Shown: piece after piece, positions 1 to 7,620 of the stretch
Layout of the letters: each line of letters starts with the position of its first letter
How positions within the stretch are numbered: the stretch's first letter is position 1
NCBI GenBank assembly: GCA_001766655.1
Contig: MJCC01000011.1
Coordinates: forward strand, 393,204-411,522
Direction of reading: 5' to 3'
Length of the DNA stretch: 18,319 nt
Origin: Phytomonas francai
Lineage: Eukaryota; Euglenozoa; Kinetoplastea; Trypanosomatida; Trypanosomatidae
The notes under the pieces: generated by a model
Told to the model about the DNA's origin: nothing
The model's input: the letters and a program-made list of their open reading frames with translations, nothing else
The model's database searches: none
Program-made: the position numbers and the translations under genes

Positions 1-852
1 TCCGCGCGATTGCGGCCTTGCCTGTGGAGACGAGTGTCGCCTCGGACAGCGCGGCTTCTGCGACGCTGTTCGGGCCCGCTGCCTTTCGGAACTTCACCCC
101 CGGCCACGTGCCGCACCTGGCGGGGCCATCTTACGCGCCCTCGGCCGATCTGGATCAGTTAACACAGCTGCAGGGGCTTGAACAAGCCGAGATGGAAAGG
201 CAGCACTTCGACCGGCAGGTGGCGCTTCTGGAGCAGCAGGAGCATGCCGAGAGGGAGGTCATTGTGCAGACAGAGCATGCGGTGCGCACCCAGTACGTTG
301 ACGCCTGCCGCCAGATTGAGGCGTCTCTAACCGAGCACACGGTGCAGACCGCCCGCCGAGTGCAATGGGAGAAGCTTCGCAAGCTGGAGCGTGACGGCCG
401 TGGTGTGGTTGAGGAGGAGGAGGCAGGCGCGCGTAGCTGGCTGGTTGCGGACGAGCGCAGCGGCCGCGTGCTGGCGGCCACACAGGAGGCGGAGCGCCTT
501 CAGAGGGACCGCGACCGCTTGCGCGCCGAGAAGGAGGTGAGGCGGCTTGCGGAGCTCCTGGAGAGGGTGGTCCTGCACGAGGAGCCTGTGGAGCGGCAGC
601 AGATCGTCGCCCAGGAGGCTCGTGCGAGCGACCTGTTGATGACAGAGCAGGAGCTCTCTCCAACACGCGTGCGCGACGCGATCAGCCGCCGCTCGGCCGA
701 GCTTGAGGTAGCACGTGAGCGTGAGCAGCAGTTACACCGCATAGCTATGGACCTGGAGGAGCTGTGCCGCGACGAGAGCGACGCGAAGTTCGACTTGCGC
801 GAGGAGGAGCGGCGGGAGCGGCGGCAGATATGCGCGCTCGCGGCCAGCTCCC
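1..852 (+). repeat. 852-bp in-frame coding repeat unit
   Basis: Positions 1-169 recur at 853-1021, an offset of 852 bp or exactly 284 codons, so the reading frame is kept. The unit holds a roughly 57-residue non-coiled linker and about 227 residues of charged coiled coil. The window starts inside the repeat, so further copies upstream are likely but cannot be seen here. Confidence 0.85.
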
Positions 853-3800
853 TCCGCGCGATTGCGGCCTTGCCTGTGGAGACGAGTGTCGCCTCGGACA
901 GCGCGGCTTCTGCGACGCTGTTCGGGCCCGCTGCCTTTCGGAACTTCGCCCCCGGCCACGTGCCGCACCTGGCGGGGCCATCTCACGCGCCCTCGGCCAA
1001 TCTGGATCAGTTAACACAGCTTAAAGAGTATGAGACGAAGATACTAGAGGCCAATCTGCGACTACGTGAGGCGGAGAGTCGCTTGCAGGAGGAAGTCCGT
1101 ATTCGTGCTAAAGCTGAAGTTGATCGGCAGGCCGCTGAAGAGAAATCTCAGAGTATGTTGGAAGAAGCCGAGCGCCGTGCTGAAGATCGTATTCGTCGAT
1201 TGCGTGAGGAGATGGAGAAAGATATGCACCTAAATATTGAGATTGCTCGCAATTCCGATGCTCGGCGTGCTGAGCATGAGGCGACCTTGCAAAAACTCCG
1301 TGAGCAGGAGCATCGAGCGATGTTGGAAGCCAAGTTGCAAGCTGCGGAGAGGGCTTTGGAGGAGGCTCAACATCGAGCATTCCAGGAAATGCGAAGGGCA
1401 CGTGAGGAGGCCGATCAACAGGCAGCCTCTCAAGCTGCTATTATAGAACGCCAGGCTCGCGAGCGTGAGTTCGAGTCTATGGAGAGGCAAAAAGCGGAGC
1501 ACTTGTTAAGTGTTGCTAAGCATGAGGATGAACGTGAAGAGGCCGAGAAGAGGTTGCGACTTCTCGAGGAACGTATGAGTATTGCGATTCGTAAGACCAA
1601 AGAGGAGGCACAAGAGGCAGCAGAAGAGCTTCATGCTCGATTGGAGGAACTTCGGGAGCGGCAGGAGGAACGATCAGCTGAAATACGTGAAGCCCATGAG
1701 CATGTACTTCAGGCGCGTGAAAGCGTCCGCGAATTTAACTCTATTAGCAGCACGCCCATGGCTAATGCGACACCGAAAACTTCTACACCAACAACCCATT
1801 CTATGCTTGTGCAGAAGCAGCAGGCGGCTCTCATAAGGGCGCCACCATCCGCTAGGGATGCTTCCGAGATGCCTTCTTTCCAGGAAGACGCTGACATGAA
1901 AGGCAACGGGTCCCAGAATGAGCAGCAGCGACGTAAGGCCAACTTGTTAGTATTGTCCTCGAGTAAACTTATGGAACAAGAAAAGCCGCGTTACTCCGTA
2001 CCGCCTCCCTTCTCTAGCCTCCAAAAACAGCCCTCACTTACTAAACGAAGAGACTACCAACTTTTTATGCGCATGGCTATTCATGAAGCAGTTCGTGAGA
2101 TCCTTGCTGCACGTAAAGACGGTCGTGAGCTGCGTGAAGAGGCCTCGCGTCGGTTTCAGCGTAGCAATCGTCGGTACCACCGCTACTTGTCTCAGCGTGA
2201 TGAGTCTGAGTCCAACCTCTTAGAGGCAGAAACATCCTACTCGGCGCTCTCAGGGTCCATAATGGTTTCACCATACACCCCAGCGAATGAAAGTACCGAG
2301 GAGAATGGGGTTGAAAACGTGAGGAAAAGGAATTATCCGGCGCGCCAAGGCGACCTTGATCGCTTACATCGGAAAGATTCTTATGCACATAACAGAGAAG
2401 ACACCAAAAACGTAGAGAATAAATCCCTGGCCTTTCAAAGTTCCGAGGACGATTTACCGTTATGTCCTCATTATGCGAGTGGGGTTTGTCGCCGTCTGCA
2501 TGTAGCAGCGGAATATCCACCGGAACGGCTCCACCAGGCCAACGACAGCAAACATCACAGCCATCTGCAACCCATTTCCCTTACACCACGGCAGGGAGCT
2601 GCCACTGTTAGCTCGTCAGAGATCCAGGACGCCGTGTGGGCAATCCCTCCCAACAAGACGCATAGCGGCCGTGCGAAGACGGACTCCTTCATTGAACCGA
2701 GCCATCCCTTCGACCAGCCCTCGAACGCGAACCCCATGGGTCGGTCGGCCGAGACGCAGACGAGCTTGTGCGGGAGCCCCCACACGCCCCTTCCACAGCG
2801 GCGCTCGCCCGAGGAGCCGAGGACCGTCCGAAAGACTTTTGAGGCCTTCTTCGTCCCGCTCTACGACGACGGCGGGGAGCCACGCCGGCCGAAGCCGCCG
2901 GTGCCCTGCAATTACGTGCCGAGCCAAGCCCCGCGCGGCCTCGCAAAGCCACGGCGGCAGAGACTCCCGCAGCTCTCTCCGAGGGGCCGCGGCGGACGTT
3001 CGGCCGCGAAGGCGCGCGGGCCGGGAGGGCGGCCGCAGCGGTCCCATTTCCGCGCCTCGGAGAGCCTTGCCCGGCCTACGGTGCGCGAGGAGCCCGCCAG
3101 CCATCGCCGGCCGAGGGGCTCCGCACGAAAGCAGCCGTCGAACCCGTCCGGGGGCGGCACCGGCGCATCCAAGAATCGGTGGGATTCTCCGAGGGACGCC
3201 ATGCCGCGGCCCTCGCCACGTGCCGCTCATCGTAGTTCGCAAGGATTACGGAAAGAGTGTCCCTCCACACACCACCGCGCGAATTATTATAGAAACCAAG
3301 AGGATATCGAAGTGTCCGGTGGGGTATCGAAGGATGTCTACTATTGTAGACACGATGGCCTTAACAAAACTCAATCGCGATCTTGGCGAGGCCAGCCAAA
3401 AGAGACGAGGACGATAACGCCACCACATCAGATGCAAGGACTGAAGAAGAGAGAGGAAGATGCGCCTGTGGTGATGCCATCGTACGGTCGCGACACCGCG
3501 GCGGGGACTTCTGCGGAAAGGGGGGACATCGATAGAATGGGAAACGTATTTTATCCCACCTACCAGTCCTCAAATGAGGACGCTGAGCTAGAGGCGATTA
3601 TTCCGTTCAGCCACACCCTATCCAACCGTGTGGTGGGTTCTTTTCGTCAAACTAGTTCCCATCGTCGATTTGACAAGGCAGATTTGGCCTACTTTCCAGA
3701 TAGTACGACAACGCCACCACGCCGGGCGGTTGGCGTTGCGCTTGGGATGGTCAACACCCCGCCGATGAGTCGGACGAAGGAGGGAGAGCACCATGCGAGT

Positions 3801-4250
3801 GTGAAAGCACCACACTACCAACCAGCGCAGCAGCCCCCCTACCATCTAAATACATCGTATGCACATGAGGAACCGATGGTGTGGACCGATGTGCGGGCGT
3901 CTAACGACGAGAACTACAGGCAGCGTAAGGCTTCGAGCTTCTCACGGTTTCCACCGACCTTAGATGAGCTAGACTATCGTCTAAAGCAGCTTCGTAACGA
4001 ATCAATTTTAAGGGAGGCTACATACGGTCTGAGAAAAAGCTCATGTGCTTTCACGAAGGCGGCAGGCCACACAGCATGCGGGAAAACGCGACCTTCACGG
4101 GAACGTAGTATAAATGGGTCGCATAGGTGTGAAGCGTGTGAGCAAAAAGGACTCTCAGAAATGTGTTCGCCTCCGTGGCGCACGGAATACAATTCAGCTC
4201 CGGTCAAGCCACCGTGGAGCGTTTCACGACCGCACGTAACGCGGCACTGA
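3..4250 (+). CDS. Large coiled-coil repeat protein, 5'-truncated
   Basis: The frame is open to the left edge and ends at TGA 4248-4250, so the true start lies upstream; the first possible non-AUG start at 18 is inside a repeat and has no meaning. The visible 1415 codons run in this order: a short linker rich in Ser, Ala and Pro (about 3-170); a Glu/Arg/Gln/Leu-rich coiled coil (171-850); a second copy of the linker (853-1021); a second, different coiled coil (1022-1730); then a long low-complexity tail with Ser, Pro, Arg, His and Tyr. The tail contains a Pro/Arg/Gly-rich GC patch at 2740-3235, a Cys-x7-Cys pair at 2463-2489 and a Cys-x2-Cys-x8-Cys cluster at 4128-4166. I recognise no enzymatic domain and no membrane segment. 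Long coiled-coil proteins with near-identical repeats are typical of the trypanosomatid cytoskeleton, flagellum and flagellum attachment zone, so a structural role is a plausible inference. The exact family is unknown. Confidence 0.85.
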   Translation, partial: RAIAALPVETSVASDSAASATLFGPAAFRNFTPGHVPHLAGPSYAPSADLDQLTQLQGLEQAEMERQHFDRQVALLEQQEHAEREVIVQTEHAVRTQYVDACRQIEASLTEHTVQTARRVQWEKLRKLERDGRGVVEEEEAGARSWLVADERSGRVLAATQEAERLQRDRDRLRAEKEVRRLAELLERVVLHEEPVERQQIVAQEARASDLLMTEQELSPTRVRDAISRRSAELEVAREREQQLHRIAMDLEELCRDESDAKFDLREEERRERRQICALAASSLRAIAALPVETSVASDSAASATLFGPAAFRNFAPGHVPHLAGPSHAPSANLDQLTQLKEYETKILEANLRLREAESRLQEEVRIRAKAEVDRQAAEEKSQSMLEEAERRAEDRIRRLREEMEKDMHLNIEIARNSDARRAEHEATLQKLREQEHRAMLEAKLQAAERALEEAQHRAFQEMRRAREEADQQAASQAAIIERQAREREFESMERQKAEHLLSVAKHEDEREEAEKRLRLLEERMSIAIRKTKEEAQEAAEELHARLEELRERQEERSAEIREAHEHVLQARESVREFNSISSTPMANATPKTSTPTTHSMLVQKQQAALIRAPPSARDASEMPSFQEDADMKGNGSQNEQQRRKANLLVLSSSKLMEQEKPRYSVPPPFSSLQKQPSLTKRRDYQLFMRMAIHEAVREILAARKDGRELREEASRRFQRSNRRYHRYLSQRDESESNLLEAETSYSALSGSIMVSPYTPANESTEENGVENVRKRNYPARQGDLDRLHRKDSYAHNREDTKNVENKSLAFQSSEDDLPLCPHYASGVCRRLHVAAEYPPERLHQANDSKHHSHLQPISLTPRQGAATVSSSEIQDAVWAIPPNKTHSGRAKTDSFIEPSHPFDQPSNANPMGRSAETQTSLCGSPHTPLPQRRSPEEPRTVRKTFEAFFVPLYDDGGEPRRPKPPVPCNYVPSQAPRGLAKPRRQRLPQLSPRGRGGRSAAKARGPGGRPQRSHFRASESLARPTVREEPASHRRPRGSARKQPSNPSGGGTGASKNRWDSPRDAMPRPSPRAAHRSSQGLRKECPSTHHRANYYRNQEDIEVSGGVSKDVYYCRHDGLNKTQSRSWRGQPKETRTITPPHQMQGLKKREEDAPVVMPSYGRDTAAGTSAERGDIDRMGNVFYPTYQSSNEDAELEAIIPFSHTLSNRVVGSFRQTSSHRRFDKADLAYFPDSTTTPPRRAVGVALGMVNTPPMSRTKEGEHHASVKAPHYQPAQQPPYHLNTSYAHEEPMVWTDVRASNDENYRQRKASSFSRFPPTLDELDYRLKQLRNESILREATYGLRKSSCAFTKAAGHTACGKTRPSRERSINGSHRCEACEQKGLSEMCSPPWRTEYNSAPVKPPWSVSRPHVTRH
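853..1021 (+). repeat. Terminal partial copy of the 852-bp repeat
   Basis: This 169-nt segment matches positions 1-169 at 166 of 169 bases. The three differences are A96/G948, T132/C984 and G147/A999. Each is a first-codon-position change that alters the residue (Thr/Ala, Tyr/His, Asp/Asn). Similarity stops abruptly after 1021, where the following coiled coil is unrelated to that of the repeat and its GC content drops. Confidence 0.9.
2740..3235 (+). other. GC-rich patch inside a coding region
   Basis: About 500 bp of the first gene is markedly GC-rich by eye, well above the flanking coding sequence. It encodes Pro, Arg, Gly, Ser and Ala runs predicted to be disordered. Long ORFs appear in other frames here on both strands, which is what low stop-codon frequency in GC-rich DNA produces. 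The main frame stays open throughout. Confidence 0.7.
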
Positions 4251-4694
4251 ACGACTGTAGGCAGCGTACGAGGGCTTAAGTATATATCGGGGGGAAGTTA
4301 AGCATTTCTGAGAAATCTAGTGGCGAGGTGCCATAGGCGTTTTTTTAGTGCTTATTCTATTGTTTTTATATATAAATACATTTTGCTCTCAATTTCAAGG
4401 TGTATTTACTGTGATAGAAACTATAATTTACTTGAATTACTGTCTTCTTTATTTTTTTGCCCCCGTGATAATACGTTAGATTCTTCTGCTATTCCTTTAA
4501 AACTTTTTCTTATAGTTGCATTGAGACTAGGTGTGTGTAGGAGAGACAAGGGGGGAGTGGGGTTATACAGATCCTCTTTCAAGGCAATACCCCCTTCATT
4601 TTGATTTTGGTAATTATGTAAACAAATACAGGTTCTTTTGTGTTTCCCTCCAGGTCGTTCCATCGTTTGTCTGGGTGAAAGAAGGTATGCATAT

Positions 4695-4707
4695 ATTTAT
4701 TTATTTA
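4695..4707 (+). promoter_or_regulatory. AU-rich element-like motif
   Basis: Three overlapping ATTTA pentamers form one run that contains the nonamer TTATTTATT. It lies about 450 nt after the stop codon of the repeat protein, so it would sit in that gene's 3' UTR if polyadenylation occurs downstream. AU-rich elements can control mRNA stability in trypanosomatids, but AT-rich spacers also produce this motif by chance. Confidence 0.3.
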
Positions 4708-5100
4708 TGAATTGTCTTTCACAACATTTCACTAAAATAATATTGAAAGGATGGATTTATTAGATATAACGAAAGTTGATCAGCTTTCATTCGTATAGAT
4801 ATTTTATTTTAGAGCTGTTTCCTTCTCCCTTTTTACTCAAGATTAGAGTTTTTCCTCCTTTTGCTAACCTTGGCTAGATTTTTTAAATGAGCGCTTTTTG
4901 TTAGGGGTCTCTTTCATTTTTCAATACTAATTTGGTATGGTGTTTACTTTTTGGAATCAAGTTGAGTTTGGTTTACTTTTTATGATTATTGTTAACCTTT
5001 ACTTCATTAGATACGTATGCATTATGGAAAATAAATAAAAGAGGATAACTCGGAAAGGATTATCCTTCACTCTGCGAAATTTCATTGCTGTTGTTAATAT

Positions 5101-5159
5101 CCCTACTTCTACTTTTTCATACGTATGTTTGTATTTTGTTTATTATTATTATTGGCAAG
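5101..5159 (+). promoter_or_regulatory. Predicted trans-splice acceptor for the 311-aa gene
   Basis: Pyrimidine-rich sequence at 5101-5141 is followed by the first AG at 5158-5159. Spliced-leader addition there would leave a 98-nt 5' UTR without any upstream ATG. Later AGs lie closer to the ATG and could serve instead. Confidence 0.45.
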
Positions 5160-5257
5160 CTATACTATCAAAGCTGAAGCAATTTAAAAAAAAACAGACC
5201 GAATTCAGGACATCTTATTTATTTACAAGTTTAAACCCTTAAAAACACATTATCAGG

Positions 5258-6193
5258 ATGTCGACACTTATCATGAGCCAACGCTACAATTGGATGGGCT
5301 ACAACGGCACCGAGTCGAGAGAGATCGATAAGGTCTTTGTTCGTGGTGGCGACGATGCCGGCATCTTCGACTATTGGCGCCGCCGAAGCGTTATTGAAGA
5401 CATAAAGAAACAGCTCCACCTCATCAAAGGAGACCTCGACCTTATCCCAGAAGAGGAGCTTCGTGCGGAGAGGGAGATCGCCAGGAGGCGTCGTGCGGAG
5501 AGAGAGGCTACGGAGTTGGAAAATCACAAGCAGGAGGGGGAGCAAGGAGAGGAATATCAATATCAAAAGAGGGATGAGAGGAGTGCTTCCCAGACTCGGT
5601 TTGAAGAACGCATGAGGGAAATCATGCAGAGGACCGCCGGGATCAGCGAGAGCGAGTGCAACAGTCTCCTGGAGAACATGCCGCACACCAAGGCGGAGGC
5701 CGAGGACGCGGTGAACATCTTCAGCACCAAGGCACGGGGGTTCCTGGTAAGCAAAGGGGCCTATTACATCTCTTACCTTGACGGCTCCTGGCACACCTCG
5801 CTCGAGGGGCTCGATCGACACAACGTCAAATACGAAAGCCGGACGGAGCGGGCGCTGGAAGGGACTGGGGTGAGCTTACCGGATGCGAAGGAGTACAGCA
5901 CCGCCCAGCTGCACGATGCAGTGGCGCGCCTCGAGACCGAGCAAAAGAAGCTGCAGGCCTATTTCTGCCAGAAGGACCATACCCACACGATGCGCCTGCG
6001 CAAGGCAGACAAGGATGAAAAGGGCTACCCTATTGTAGTGGTTAAGGAGGAGGACGGGAATGAGGCAGCGCTGCGAAAGAGGGTTGATGACGCCCTAGTG
6101 GATTTGGTATTACTTCGCAAAGCCTACAACAAGCGCAGTGGGTCCTGTGGGCAACGCTTGCTCACCTACACTATAAATAGCAAGAAGGCTTAG
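5258..6193 (+). CDS. Conserved-looking hypothetical protein, 311 aa
   Basis: The gene starts at ATG 5258, the first ATG after the predicted acceptor, and ends with TAG at 6191-6193. A second in-frame ATG at 5273 gives a protein five residues shorter and could be the start. The sequence is soluble-looking and highly charged. Residues 40-57 contain a WRRR segment followed by Ile/Lys spacing; residues 66-103 are a Glu/Arg-rich helix with two RAERE copies; residues 110-235 include further likely helices around an aromatic segment near 169-179; and residues 236-311 are basic. No signal peptide, membrane span or catalytic motif is seen. The WRR-x-Ile-x-Lys stretch and the Arg/Glu-rich helix faintly recall the splicing factor ISY1, but the N-terminus and the remainder do not match, so I give no name. 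Confidence 0.85.
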   Translation: MSTLIMSQRYNWMGYNGTESREIDKVFVRGGDDAGIFDYWRRRSVIEDIKKQLHLIKGDLDLIPEEELRAEREIARRRRAEREATELENHKQEGEQGEEYQYQKRDERSASQTRFEERMREIMQRTAGISESECNSLLENMPHTKAEAEDAVNIFSTKARGFLVSKGAYYISYLDGSWHTSLEGLDRHNVKYESRTERALEGTGVSLPDAKEYSTAQLHDAVARLETEQKKLQAYFCQKDHTHTMRLRKADKDEKGYPIVVVKEEDGNEAALRKRVDDALVDLVLLRKAYNKRSGSCGQRLLTYTINSKKA

Positions 6194-7235
6194 TGACTCA
6201 TATGATGAGGAGGGTTATAGTAGGCGACGTAGAGGGTATTTCGCATAAACAAAGGTTACATTAGGGATGATATGCTTAGGTTTCCGTTTATAGTTTATTT
6301 TACCAATGAAGACGATTTTTTCCTCTATTTTAAATATCAATCATAATTGTCGTGATTTTTTTAATCGAACATTCTTAAGCTAGATGCTCCAAAAGTCAAC
6401 GTAGTTCAGGAGTGAGACTTTTTTTTGTCTGAAATTGCGTGGGTAAAAAAATACACGTTAAATTTTATCAGGAAACCAAATTATTATGAATGAAGGCAGA
6501 TGAATGGGGGAAAAGTTATGTCTTAAGAAATCAAGGAAAACAAACCTATCCAACAGTTGATCATGCGACCAGACTCAACAATGACAATAATCAAGCAACC
6601 ATAGGGATAGTAATATCAAAGTTCATTTTGCGTGCCCACTGTTTGTTGTTTATATTAATGTAAGTACAAAGAGTCAGATTGTCATAAACACGGGTGTGCC
6701 CATCTACACTTATTGACCATAAGGTTGGACCCTTTAAGGTAAAACAGAAATGAAATGAATAGGCGCATTTATTAGCATTCTCTAGCTTTCGTCTTTTTTT
6801 CAGCTGTAACTGATTGTATTAGTCTATACTGTGAGAAAAAATGGTTTATGGGTTTATTGATAGCTGCGATGAAATCTATTAGGATGGTGGAAAGGCAGAA
6901 AATGCATTGTATATAAAAATTGGCTTGTATTGCACTGTTCTACTAGAATATTTTAATTTTGTTTTTCAAAATATATGTATTCATAAATTCAACATATATG
7001 CTTATTTATATATAAGTGGATTGCATCCCTTTTTTTGAAGGATCAAATTCTCCTCACCTACAGTTTTCCGCGTTCGTGTATTATAATACAATTCCTATAT
7101 CTCTGCACTAATACATATTTATATACAAAGAGTATAGGAAGTGTTTTTATTTTAGATTTTTATTAATTGTGGAATCAGTTGGTTTGCAAAGTGGAGGAGC
7201 TGATATTGTACCTGTTTTAAGGTGTGGCTATTTGA

Positions 7236-7260
7236 ATATATATACATATATATATACATA
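7236..7260. repeat. Alternating TA/CA low-complexity stretch
   Basis: Twenty-five bases of alternating TATA and ACATA units, partly palindromic. A similar CATA/TATA stretch occurs at about 10161-10190 in another spacer. Both are simple-sequence DNA with no visible gene association beyond being intergenic. Confidence 0.6.
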
Positions 7261-7510
7261 CGGTTATTCTAAGGAAAAGGAAAATTATATTCGACAGTTT
7301 GTTTCCTTTTTACTTGATTTTTGGGCATAGTATGAATCCACTAATTATCCTTAATCTCAGGAAATGTAGGAGATACTCTTTCTATTCTCTTCTTCTTTTT
7401 AATCTTTTTTATTGCATTTCTCAAGAGTGTCGTTTTTGCCGCTTTCAGCGTGTTCCTTCTCTAAAAAGGGAAAACATGCTTTAGAGGGTGAGGTGCGAAA
7501 CAGGACCAAG

Positions 7511-7546
7511 ATATTTTTATTTCATATTAGTTTATTCATTTTACAG
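7511..7546 (+). promoter_or_regulatory. Predicted trans-splice acceptor for the 816-aa gene
   Basis: A T-rich tract leads to the AG at 7545-7546. Splicing here gives a 74-nt 5' UTR free of upstream ATGs. An AG at 7529-7530 lies inside the tract and is a possible alternative. A second tract at 7602-7618 lies right against the ATG and is discussed as a finding. Confidence 0.4.
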
Positions 7547-7620
7547 TGAAAAATTGATCGTAGAATTTACATAGAGGAGTTGCAAAAAATAGAGCATATA
7601 CCTTCCTTTTTTTACTTCAA

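Larger units (their letters stand above)
4251..5257. other. Intergenic spacer, AT-rich, with pyrimidine tracts
   Basis: This 1-kb spacer should hold the 3' UTR of the repeat protein and the 5' UTR of the next gene. It is T-rich, with several polypyrimidine stretches (for example 4818-4840, 4848-4863 and 5101-5141) and AUUUA-type motifs. I found no ATG-initiated ORF of convincing length and no tRNA-like element; the open frame at 4320-4604 begins only with GTG and reads T-rich spacer. Confidence 0.6.
6194..7620. other. Intergenic spacer, 1.4 kb, very AT-rich
   Basis: The longest spacer in the window. It contains T tracts, alternating AT stretches and pyrimidine runs at about 7376-7420. No ATG-initiated ORF longer than a few dozen codons is seen, and no tRNA B-box-like sequence. 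One ATGATGA resembling a C box occurs near 6201 but has no suitably placed D box. The open frame at 7299-7484 begins with TTG only and is pyrimidine-tract sequence. Confidence 0.55.

Noticed and set aside
2671..3417. 248-codon ORF in another + frame, and long antisense ORFs at 2616-3242, inside the repeat-protein gene
   Set aside because: They lie in the GC-rich patch where stop codons are rare, encode Arg/Pro/Ala/Ser-rich sequence, and overlap a longer continuous frame. Dual coding would need conservation evidence I do not have.
4128..4166. Cys cluster near the C-terminus of the repeat protein as a zinc finger
   Set aside because: The spacing Cys-x2-Cys-x8-Cys lacks a fourth ligand in a standard position and matches no zinc-binding family I know.
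4320..4604. 94-codon open frame in the spacer
   Set aside because: It begins with GTG, reads T-rich spacer DNA and has no domain or convincing composition.
5231..5821. 196-codon antisense ORF over the 311-aa gene
   Set aside because: It is a shadow of the + strand gene; all credible genes here are on the + strand and the antisense lacks a pyrimidine tract and AG in the right place.
6198..6270. Possible C/D snoRNA near the ATGATGA at about 6201
   Set aside because: No D box or paired C'/D' boxes at a suitable distance were found.
7299..7484. 61-codon open frame in the spacer
   Set aside because: It begins with TTG and consists of pyrimidine-tract sequence translated as Phe, Leu and Ser.
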